Origin: Desulfurococcales archaeon
GTDB lineage: Archaea; Thermoproteota; Thermoprotei_A; Sulfolobales; Acidilobaceae
Assembly: GCA_015521095.1 (NCBI GenBank)
Contig: WAOU01000039.1
Span: 1 to 7,142 of the forward strand
Length of the DNA stretch: 7,142 bases
Direction of reading: 5' to 3'
Made by a program: the position numbers and the translations under genes. Of this stretch, positions 1 to 5,078 are shown one piece after another; position 1 is the first letter of the stretch; every line of letters begins with the position of its first letter. Under the pieces are notes generated by a model, which saw only the letters and a program-made list of their open reading frames with translations, ran no database searches and was not told where the DNA came from.

Positions 1-269
1 CTTGAGAGTGCATCTCTGTTGTTCTTTGTACCGTATCCTACTATTACTTTGGGTTGTTTCTCATCGTATAGCTTCTTGACTGCATTGAATAGAGCGCCAG
101 GATGCTGGCTTTTTAGAACGTATACTTTTACGCCTAGCTTGGCTACTTCATCGGCTCTATCGGCATCCTTGCCATAGAATAGGACTTCCACGTCTCCAAG
201 GCTGGAGACTGCTGAGAGTGATTCTTTAACTTCCTGAACACCGCTCGCCACGATTAGTGCGTCAACCAT
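1..269 (-). CDS. etfA: Electron transfer flavoprotein alpha subunit, N-terminal part (truncated by window edge)
   Basis: Only the first 89 codons are in the window; the gene continues past base 1. The visible part looks like the N-terminal alpha/beta domain of EtfA. It opens MVDALIVASG, continues with alternating strands and helices, and reaches VIVGYGTKNNRDALS, which resembles the EtfA segment in which a strand is followed by a conserved T..GRD..A stretch. EtfA carries the electron-transferring FAD in its C-terminal domain, which is not visible here, so cofactor-binding residues cannot be checked. The ATG at 269 is preceded by GGGGGTG (277-283) with 7 nt spacing. The first G of that site is the last base of the upstream etfB stop codon, so the two genes are co-translated, 13 nt apart. 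The N-terminus seems shorter than in bacterial EtfA. The assignment rests mainly on the adjacent, well-recognised EtfB; a generic nucleotide-binding alpha/beta protein is the alternative. Confidence 0.72.
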   Translation of the reverse strand, partial: MVDALIVASGVQEVKESLSAVSSLGDVEVLFYGKDADRADEVAKLGVKVYVLKSQHPGALFNAVKKLYDEKQPKVIVGYGTKNNRDALS

Positions 270-270
270 T

Positions 271-283
271 CCTATTCACCCCC
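271..283 (-). promoter_or_regulatory. Ribosome binding site of etfA, overlapping the etfB stop codon
   Basis: On the minus strand GGGGGTG lies at 283-277, complementary to the archaeal 16S 3' end (AUCACCUCC), 7 nt before the ATG at 269. Its first G is shared with the TAG stop of etfB at 285-283. This indicates translational coupling and fixes the etfA start. Confidence 0.7.
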
Positions 284-1077
284 TAGAGAACTCCCTCCTT
301 CTCGAGAGCTTCTATAAGCTTCTCGGCGATCTCTTCGAGTGTATCGCCCTCTATGATGACTTGTTTTCTACTTACGGTCAGTATCTTGTATTCTACCGGC
401 TCCTTCTTTCTTTCCGGTATTGGCTCTACGTCTGCCGCGGTTAGTGTTTTCTGCGGCTTTTTCCCTGCTCTCCTAATCTGTAACAGTGTAGGTGGTCTCG
501 GCTCATTAATTTCCTGGGTTACGCTTACCACTGCTGGAAGCGAGGCTTCCATTACCTCTATATGGTCTTCTACGTCTCTCTCAGCAACTATTTTGTTTCC
601 GTTGATAGTGATCTTTCTCGCGTAACTGATGAAGGGGAGTCCGAGTTTGGCTGCTACTCTTCCTGCGATTTGTCCTGTCGTCTGATCTATTGAGGCTTCT
701 GCTACGAGGACTAGACTGGCGTTTGGCGCGTATTTCTTAATTGCTTTGGATAGGACTGTTGCGGTTATGATGGGGTCGCCGGGTAGGAGTTTTTCGTCGG
801 ATACTATGTATGCTTCGTCTGCTCCTCTAGCGAGGGCTTCCTGGGTAACCATCTTTAGTTCTCTTGTTCTCTTCTGTATTGGGCCCCATGGTAGCAGTAG
901 TAGGGCAATGATTTTTCCTCCTAGTGTGTTCTTGAGTTCTTTTGCTGCTTCTAGCGCGTTAGCGTCTATATCGTCTAGTTTCAAGGGGATCGCGTCGAGA
1001 TCCACTGTTCCGTCGGGTTTTGAACGCGTCATGTCTGGATTGAGAGAGGGTTTTACAAGTACTACGATGTCTCCCAT
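283..1077 (-). CDS. etfB: Electron transfer flavoprotein beta subunit
   Basis: This 264-residue protein has the usual EtfB length and layout. It starts with a strand (IVVLVKPSLNPD, where bacterial EtfB has VKQVPD). Next come LDDIDANALEAAKELK, matching the conserved D..ALE.A..LK helix, and ARGADEAYIVSDE before the D..ATA helix. SIDQTTGQIAG followed by AKLGLPFIS is the nucleotide-binding stretch, and the C-terminal EtfB signature runs from EVMEASLPAVVSV to EINEPRPPTL. EtfAB heterodimers are soluble flavoproteins that accept electrons from dehydrogenases and pass them to quinone or ferredoxin partners; in Pyrobaculum an Etf complex bifurcates NADH electrons. I cannot tell from sequence alone whether this one bifurcates. 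A GTG at 1086 could add three residues, but it lies inside the ribosome site AAAGGGTG (1084-1091), which sits 6 nt before the ATG at 1077, so I chose the ATG. Etf A and B are separate genes here, unlike the fused form in Sulfolobus. Confidence 0.9.
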   Translation of the reverse strand: MGDIVVLVKPSLNPDMTRSKPDGTVDLDAIPLKLDDIDANALEAAKELKNTLGGKIIALLLLPWGPIQKRTRELKMVTQEALARGADEAYIVSDEKLLPGDPIITATVLSKAIKKYAPNASLVLVAEASIDQTTGQIAGRVAAKLGLPFISYARKITINGNKIVAERDVEDHIEVMEASLPAVVSVTQEINEPRPPTLLQIRRAGKKPQKTLTAADVEPIPERKKEPVEYKILTVSRKQVIIEGDTLEEIAEKLIEALEKEGVL

Positions 1078-1083
1078 TTTAAA

Positions 1084-1091
1084 CACCCTTT
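1084..1091 (-). promoter_or_regulatory. Ribosome binding site deciding the etfB start
   Basis: AAAGGGTG on the minus strand is spaced 6 nt from ATG 1077. The in-frame GTG at 1086 is part of this site, which argues against initiation there. Confidence 0.65.
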
Positions 1092-1122
1092 AATTCAAAT
1101 AGAGCCTTGGCTCCAGGTTAAG

Positions 1123-1140
1123 GATTTGTGTGTGCAAATC
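1123..1140. promoter_or_regulatory. Perfect dyad between the TATA-like box and predicted start of etfBA: candidate operator
   Basis: GATTTG (1123-1128) and CAAATC (1135-1140) are perfect inverted arms around a 6-nt alternating TGTGTG spacer. The dyad lies just downstream of a TATA-like element at 1144-1153 and would reach the expected transcription start near 1122. Archaeal repressors of the Lrp or MarR/ArsR type often bind there to block polymerase recruitment. The dyad is seen directly; its role is inference. A transcript hairpin is a weaker alternative, given AU-rich arms. Confidence 0.4.
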
Positions 1141-1143
1141 ACC

Positions 1144-1153
1144 TTTATTTTAA
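1144..1153 (-). promoter_or_regulatory. TATA-like box for etfBA
   Basis: TTAAAATAAA on the minus strand resembles an archaeal box A. About 26 nt downstream would be a start near 1122, giving a leader of roughly 45 nt to the etfB ATG. The preceding bases have no clear purine-rich BRE. A second candidate, GGTTTTTATC at 1191-1200, lies further upstream. Confidence 0.4.
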
Positions 1154-1193
1154 CAATATGGACTTGAATCATATGAAGCCCGTCTCCAAGGAT

Positions 1194-1203
1194 AAAAACC
1201 CCC
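1194..1203 (-). terminator. G-run plus T5 tract after the DUF424 gene, possible archaeal terminator
   Basis: On the minus strand GGGGG (1203-1199) is followed directly by TTTTT (1198-1194), about 25-35 nt after the DUF424 stop codon. Archaeal polymerase can terminate at short T-tracts without a hairpin. The same TTTTTAT could instead serve as a distal TATA element for etfBA; the sequence does not decide between the two. Confidence 0.3.
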
Positions 1204-1227
1204 TTAAGTAAACGGTCGGAGAATCGA

Positions 1228-1527
1228 TTACATCTTATAAACGTGGGCGTGGGGGACATTCCTTACATATAATATGGCGTCGGGATGAACTAGTCCCAGT
1301 TTTACAGCTATCTCAACGGTTCTCTCTCCTGTTAGGACTAATACTGAGGCTTCTCGCATCAATTTTACTAGATCAGCCTCTTCAACTAGTTTATCGCCAT
1401 AGAGCTTCTCAGAGACTAGTAACGCGATCTTACGTTCTTCATCATAGAATGCTTTTCCTACGAGTTCTTCGTCAGCGGCGAAGAGCATGGTTCCGTAAGG
1501 CGTTTTGTATATTGATATGTGAAACAT
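1228..1527 (-). CDS. DUF424 family protein (archaeal conserved, function unknown)
   Basis: This 99-residue protein fits the length of the archaeal DUF424 family. Matching landmarks, from memory of the family, are: an N-terminal strand pair with MLFAADEELVGKAFYD (family: A..D.ELLG..F); LVSEKLYGDKLVEEAD (family: ..FYGG..V..EE); a helix of the type LMREASVLVLTGERTVEIAVKLGLVHPD (family: A....L.G...VELA...GLI.P); and the C-terminal NVPHAHVYKM (family: GVPHAQ). There is no signal peptide, membrane segment or metal motif. The biochemical role of the family is not known to me. ATG 1527 was chosen because it is the family N-terminus. GGGTGG (about 1537-1542) lies 9-10 nt upstream, but the only clear TATA-like box predicts a start almost at the ATG, so translation may be leaderless. 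The gene is separated by 150 nt or more from both neighbours and looks like its own transcription unit. Confidence 0.82.
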   Translation of the reverse strand: MFHISIYKTPYGTMLFAADEELVGKAFYDEERKIALLVSEKLYGDKLVEEADLVKLMREASVLVLTGERTVEIAVKLGLVHPDAILYVRNVPHAHVYKM

Positions 1528-1552
1528 GTTTCTTATCCACCCGTTCTAGGAG

Positions 1553-1562
1553 AATTATAATT
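1553..1562 (-). promoter_or_regulatory. TATA-like box for the DUF424 gene, leaderless spacing
   Basis: AATTATAATT on the minus strand is centred about 30 nt before the ATG at 1527. The usual 24-27 nt distance from box A to start puts transcription initiation within a few bases of the ATG, as in archaeal leaderless mRNAs. The element is a good match; the start site is predicted, not observed. Confidence 0.5.
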
Positions 1563-1665
1563 GGGGCACATTAATGTTAACTATCCTTTCAAACGCCTGT
1601 GATAGAATCTCATTTAGATACACTAAATAAGAAAGAGTTTGAATAATTATTAGACAAGGAAGTGA

Positions 1666-1676
1666 GGAAAAAGAAG
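1666..1676 (-). terminator. Pyrimidine/T-rich tract downstream of the oxidoreductase operon
   Basis: About 32-42 nt after the stop of the beta subunit gene the minus strand reads TTCTTTTTCCT, followed by further T-rich sequence. It is the best termination candidate in the 180-nt gap 1528-1707. That gap otherwise holds only the DUF424 promoter; I see no tRNA or small RNA in it. Confidence 0.3.
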
Positions 1677-1707
1677 CCAGATCTTGACTTTACTGTATCG
1701 AGGGATT

Positions 1708-2640
1708 TTAGGGTTTTACTACCTTGTCTGCGAATAGTATCCATGGATCTACAAGTGGTTTTCCATTCGCACTTACCGGTCTCTTGGCCGGTGGGTATTC
1801 TCTGTAGGTCGGTATGACTTTTTCGAGTCTCTGTTCAAACGTGTCTTTTGCTAGATTCACATAGAATACTCCAAGAGGTATTTTGTCTCCCCACTCTAGC
1901 ATCTTCTCGAGTATTGTTCCCATCTTATTCTTGAAATCGTCTATTGATGCTACTTGTGGATCCCAGTTTGGATCCTCTTGGTCTAAGTAATAGATTCTCT
2001 CCTCGTACCAGTCTTTGGTCATTATATTATTGTATGTTGGACATGGCTGGAGTATCTGTACAAGGCTTGTGCCTTTATGCTCGATTGCTTTCTTAATTAG
2101 TTCTTTTGTCTCCTTGACGTGGTATGCGTAACCACGTGCTATGAACGTGTATCCGCTTGCTAGTGCTAGGAGCAATGGGTTTAGGTTATCGTGTAGGTTC
2201 GGTCCTGGGAGCGCCTTGGTTTGCCACCAGCTTGGGAGTGTTGGTCCTGCCTGGCCCTTTGTTAGTCCATATACTGCGTTGTCGTGGACAATGACTGTTA
2301 TGTCGAGGTTTCTTCGCCCAATGGAGACGAAGTGTTCTACGCCTATTCCTAGCATGTCACCGTCTCCGCCTTCTGCTATGACTGTGAGCTCGGGGTTCGC
2401 AATCTTGATTCCTGTTGCGGTTGGTATCGCTCTGCCGTGGAGCACATGTATAGTGTTTCCTTTAATGTAGTAACAGGATCTCCCGCTGCATCCTATTCCC
2501 GTTACGACGACGAGGTTGCTTGGATCAATATCTAGCTCTGCTAGTGCTCGATGTAATGCGTTAAGTATACCGAAGTTTCCACATCCAGGGCACCACTGTA
2601 CCCAGGCATCCGTCTTATAGTCTAGCCAGCTACGCGCCAC
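1708..2640 (-). CDS. 2-oxoacid:ferredoxin oxidoreductase, beta subunit (TPP and [4Fe-4S] binding)
   Basis: This 310-residue protein is the catalytic partner of a CoA-dependent 2-oxoacid:ferredoxin oxidoreductase, which converts 2-oxoacid + CoA + oxidised ferredoxin to acyl-CoA + CO2 + reduced ferredoxin, reversibly, in the cytoplasm. The thiamine diphosphate/Mg motif is GDGDMLGIG (92-100, with GDGD at 92-95) closing with HDNAVYGLTKGQ (119-130). Four cysteines, C17, C20 (CPGC), C51 (GIGCSG) and C200 (QPCP), match the Sulfolobus beta-subunit cluster ligands C12, C15, C46 and C197. L126 and K128 in YGLTKGQ match Sulfolobus L123 and K125. This pattern goes with broad or 2-oxoglutarate-type enzymes rather than pyruvate-specific ones, which carry Asn in place of that Leu. 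The start is GTG 2640: an in-frame TGA lies just two codons before it and GAGGTGG precedes it. It overlaps the alpha gene by 11 nt, so translation is coupled. Confidence 0.95.
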   Translation of the reverse strand: MARSWLDYKTDAWVQWCPGCGNFGILNALHRALAELDIDPSNLVVVTGIGCSGRSCYYIKGNTIHVLHGRAIPTATGIKIANPELTVIAEGGDGDMLGIGVEHFVSIGRRNLDITVIVHDNAVYGLTKGQAGPTLPSWWQTKALPGPNLHDNLNPLLLALASGYTFIARGYAYHVKETKELIKKAIEHKGTSLVQILQPCPTYNNIMTKDWYEERIYYLDQEDPNWDPQVASIDDFKNKMGTILEKMLEWGDKIPLGVFYVNLAKDTFEQRLEKVIPTYREYPPAKRPVSANGKPLVDPWILFADKVVKP

Positions 2641-4570
2641 CGCTCACCACCACCTCTTTCTCTCCTGTCTCAACTATGCGTTTAACCGCGTGGGCTACCT
2701 CTGTGTCCCAGAGGGCCCTGCCCGTGAGCTTCTTGACGAAATGTTCTATTGTGAATCCTGTATAGCCGCGTATGAGGAATGCGGCTTGGGCGAGATCGTT
2801 CTGTTCTATGTCTATAACTAGTTCGGCGTTTGTTAGCACGTCGAGCACAGGTTTTACCGGGAACGGGTAGAATAGTCTGAGCTGTAGGAAGTTTACTTTT
2901 ATTCCGTCTTTTTCTAGGAGCTTCATTGCCTCGAGTATTATTGGCTTTGTGGATCCCCAGCTTACTAGTGTTATCTTAGCGTCGGGATCTCCATGGAGTA
3001 CTACCTTCTCGGAGTCGGGTATCTCTCTTGCTATGGTCTCGAACTTTCTCCTCCTCTTCGCCATCATTTGGTCTCTAACTATAGGGTCTTCTGTGGGCAT
3101 ACCGTCTTCGGTGTGTTCTAAGCCTGTCCATGTTAGTGGAACTTTGCCCATTGGAGCACGTGGACTTATTCCATCTTCGGTAATCTTGTATCTCAGGTAG
3201 TCTTTTCCAGGATTCTCCACGAATTTGCCTCTTTCGACCGTAGCTTTTAGTGGATCGATGTCTTCTCTGTGGAGACTTGTTATTGTTGATGCTAGGTACT
3301 TGTCTACTAGGTGTATTACGGGTGTCTGGTATTTCTCTGCCCAGTTGAGGGCTTTTATGGCGTCATAGTATGCTTCTATGTGGTCTCCGCTAGCGATGAC
3401 AATCTTTGGGTTATCGCCGTGTCCTGAGAAGAGCGTGTGTAGAAGGTCTTGTTGTCCCTCTCTCGTCGGAAGTCCTGTGCTCGGTCCTCCTCTCTGCCAA
3501 ACAGTTATTACTACTGGGATTTCAGCCATTATCGCTAGGCTTATTGCCTCGTTCATTAGGGCGAAGCCAGGACCGCTTGTGGAAGTCGATGTTCTGGCCC
3601 CCGCTACAGCTGCACCGAGGGCAGACATTATTGCTGATAGCTCGTCCTCTGTCTGGAGAACTACTGCACCCAGCTTCTTTAGCCTGAGTACTTCTTCTGC
3701 CCAAGGAGCGAGTTCGAAGTTTCTGTGACCTTCTAGGAAAAGTGCCTCGTCGCTAGCAGGTGTTATCGGATAGTATGTCTGCATAGTTAGGCCGCCAACC
3801 ACCTTGCCCATAGCTACTATTTCGTTGCCTGTTGCTAGCATGGTTTCTTTTCCTAGATGGGGTCCTTCTGGTAGGAAACAGCAGGGTCCTCCGTAGTGTT
3901 CGTCGACGTATTCGATTGCTATACGTGCCGCTAGAATGTTCATGTCAACTACTTTCTTCTTTGCAGCGAAATGTGTTGCGATTGCCTTCTCAATCCAGTT
4001 GGGTTCTACTCCTAGGAGGTATAATGTTGTGGCTAGACCTATGGTGTTTAGTGTTTTTGAGACTCTGCTTAAAGGAGCACTTGTTTCTGAAGCTACTTTT
4101 CTTATTAGGTCTCTCATTGGGAGACCTATTGTTTTTACTCCGTTTTCTTCGGCCACTTTTACCGCGCTTTCTGCTGTGGGCTCCATTCCTCTTTCTTCGA
4201 AGAACTTAATTAATCGCTCTTTAAGTGGCTTAGGCATTGGTGCGATCGTTTTTATCTTCGTTTTTATCGTCGAGGAATCATATACCATGAAACCGTCTTT
4301 CTTTACATCGGTGAAGTGGGTGAGGACGCTCTCGGCGTCGAGGACAGTTGCAGCGTCTACAGGGAAGTTAATAGCACCAGGCCTCTCCGGCTTTACTCTT
4401 ATTGTGAAATAGCTATGTGCACCCATGATATTGCTCTGATATTCTCTCGTTCCTATTACTTGGTAGCCTTTGAGGACGAATGTTTTCAGGGCTATTTGAC
4501 CGGCGGACTCGATGCCCCCTCCTTGGGGGCCGCCGATGAGGAATTTCAGGTCTATGTTGCTGTTACTCAC
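2630..4570 (-). CDS. 2-oxoacid:ferredoxin oxidoreductase, alpha subunit (fused gamma-alpha)
   Basis: The 646-residue large subunit has the crenarchaeal two-subunit layout. The gamma domain (about residues 5-205) begins with FLIGGPQGGGIESAGQ and includes TREYQSNIMGAHSYF. A linker contains GPCCF (C230, C231). The alpha domain has the YPITP signature (267-271), TSGPGFALMNEA and WQRGGPSTGLPTREGQQD; an Arg in this last region contacts the substrate carboxylate in the Sulfolobus enzyme. A C-terminal domain (about 535-640) starts near KITLVSWGSTK. The length agrees with Sulfolobus alpha subunits of about 630 residues. I chose GTG 4570 because GGGGTG at 4577-4582 lies 6 nt upstream and the product then starts MSNSNIDLKFLIGG, close to the family N-terminus. 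A TTG at 4594 would overlap the upstream stop and has no ribosome site. No separate delta (ferredoxin-like) gene is present, as expected for this class. The gene lies 20 nt after the small Cys-rich gene. Confidence 0.94.
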   Translation of the reverse strand: MSNSNIDLKFLIGGPQGGGIESAGQIALKTFVLKGYQVIGTREYQSNIMGAHSYFTIRVKPERPGAINFPVDAATVLDAESVLTHFTDVKKDGFMVYDSSTIKTKIKTIAPMPKPLKERLIKFFEERGMEPTAESAVKVAEENGVKTIGLPMRDLIRKVASETSAPLSRVSKTLNTIGLATTLYLLGVEPNWIEKAIATHFAAKKKVVDMNILAARIAIEYVDEHYGGPCCFLPEGPHLGKETMLATGNEIVAMGKVVGGLTMQTYYPITPASDEALFLEGHRNFELAPWAEEVLRLKKLGAVVLQTEDELSAIMSALGAAVAGARTSTSTSGPGFALMNEAISLAIMAEIPVVITVWQRGGPSTGLPTREGQQDLLHTLFSGHGDNPKIVIASGDHIEAYYDAIKALNWAEKYQTPVIHLVDKYLASTITSLHREDIDPLKATVERGKFVENPGKDYLRYKITEDGISPRAPMGKVPLTWTGLEHTEDGMPTEDPIVRDQMMAKRRRKFETIAREIPDSEKVVLHGDPDAKITLVSWGSTKPIILEAMKLLEKDGIKVNFLQLRLFYPFPVKPVLDVLTNAELVIDIEQNDLAQAAFLIRGYTGFTIEHFVKKLTGRALWDTEVAHAVKRIVETGEKEVVVSGGA

Positions 4571-4576
4571 CCCGTG

Positions 4577-4584
4577 CACCCCAT
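4577..4584 (-). promoter_or_regulatory. Ribosome binding site deciding the alpha subunit start
   Basis: ATGGGGTG on the minus strand contains the GGGGTG anti-16S match 6 nt before GTG 4570. Neither the in-frame GTG at 4579 nor the TTG at 4594 has such a site. The site lies in the 20-nt spacer after the upstream gene's stop. Confidence 0.6.
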
Positions 4585-4590
4585 TCTTTC

Positions 4591-4926
4591 TCAAAAGACA
4601 CTATATAGTTCCTCCTTAATATCTGGGTCAACATAGGCCCCTCTATGCACCCTATGTCCTTTCTTCACGTGCTGGAGGGCCTCATAACCAGTTATCCTTG
4701 TTTTACACGTAGAGCACCAATATAGTTTGTTTTCATTTATTTTTAAAGGTTCAAAAAAGTTGCATGTATCCGTATCCAAAGTATACTTGTCGTGGCGTTC
4801 ACAGTATCCGATAAAGCTATAGAATACGTTTGGTCGCCAATGATTACAGAAGACGCATTTTTCCTCTATTTTGGAAATACGATCTATGCTTATGTTTGAT
4901 TCCACGCTGTTTTTTTCTTGTTTCAT
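4591..4926 (-). CDS. Small Cys/His-rich metal-binding protein of unknown function, first gene of the oxidoreductase operon
   Basis: I do not recognise a named family for this 111-residue protein, counted from ATG 4926. A charged N-terminus of about 20 residues precedes two metal-site patterns. The first is C24-x2-C27-x14-C42-x12-C55, reading CVFCNHW, then GYCERHDKYT, then TDTCNFFEP. This spacing and the closing C.FFEP recall the small HiPIP-like [4Fe-4S] domain of benzylsuccinate synthase small subunits. The second is C71-x2-C74-x11-H86-x4-H91 (WCSTC to HVKKGH), a C2H2 zinc-finger pattern, with one more His at 94. The tail is acidic (DPDIKEEL). There is no signal peptide or membrane segment. 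The gene ends 20 nt before the alpha subunit start and is almost certainly cotranscribed with it. Its GC (about 35% by hand count) is well below its neighbours (43-52% in sampled blocks). The start is uncertain: in-frame TTG 4947 would add seven residues, and neither start has a strong ribosome site. It could be an electron-transfer or assembly factor, or a DNA- or RNA-binding regulator. Confidence 0.75.
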   Translation of the reverse strand: MKQEKNSVESNISIDRISKIEEKCVFCNHWRPNVFYSFIGYCERHDKYTLDTDTCNFFEPLKINENKLYWCSTCKTRITGYEALQHVKKGHRVHRGAYVDPDIKEELYSVF

Positions 4927-4972
4927 ACTCAATGTTTCATCATCCAAGTCTAGAATTCAGTATCCTGTTAGT

Positions 4973-4980
4973 GGATAAAT
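4973..4980 (-). promoter_or_regulatory. TATA-like box for the oxidoreductase operon
   Basis: ATTTATCC on the minus strand is centred near 4977, predicting transcription start near 4951. That gives a leader of about 25 nt to ATG 4926, or an almost leaderless message if TTG 4947 is used. No clear BRE is visible; AATTATC near 5016-5022 is a weaker alternative. Confidence 0.4.
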
Positions 4981-5051
4981 GAGTAAAGAAGTAGTTGCGT
5001 CATGACTTGTAAAGGTTATGCGAGATAATTACTTGGATCCTTAGCAGGATG

Positions 5052-5062
5052 GTGAAAAATGA
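5052..5062 (-). terminator. T5 tract after PEP synthase, candidate terminator
   Basis: CTCATTTTTCACC on the minus strand, with T5 at 5059-5055, begins about 16 nt after the stop codon. A 5-bp inverted repeat, ATCCT-GCTA-AGGAT (5037-5050), follows it, so this is not a bacterial-type hairpin-then-T arrangement. It is a weak call based on T-tract termination in archaea. Confidence 0.3.
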
Positions 5063-5078
5063 GAGTAATGGGGCTTAT

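Noticed and set aside
192..209. Perfect 7-bp inverted repeat GTCTCCA-AGGC-TGGAGAC
   Set aside because: It lies inside the etfA coding region, where reading frame and codon choice explain it. A 7-bp arm pair is not unexpected by chance in 7 kb.
1095..1142. Possible 15-residue leader peptide on the minus strand, GTG at 1142 to TGA at 1095
   Set aside because: The GTG is part of an AAAGGTG run, there is no ribosome site upstream of it, and it would lie at or before the predicted transcription start.
1181..1191. 11-bp sequence CGTCTCCAAGG also found at 191-201
   Set aside because: Several 11-base matches are expected by chance in a window this size. One copy is coding and neither flank is conserved.
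3936..4412. Long plus-strand open frame of 158 codons, and similar ones at 5386-5835 and 6292-6747
   Set aside because: They lie antisense to conserved oxidoreductase and PEP synthase exons, have low-complexity Ser/Leu/Phe-rich products and no recognisable domain. They are shadows of codon usage on the other strand.
4514..4530. GC-rich stem-loop GCCCCC-TCCTT-GGGGGC near the 5' end of the alpha gene
   Set aside because: It encodes the conserved GGPQGGG motif, whose Gly/Pro codons force G/C runs. It is probably a by-product of the protein sequence.
4937..4943. ATGATGA on the minus strand resembling a C box of a C/D small RNA
   Set aside because: No CUGA D box follows within about 60 nt, and the motif falls at the 5' end of the small Cys/His gene.
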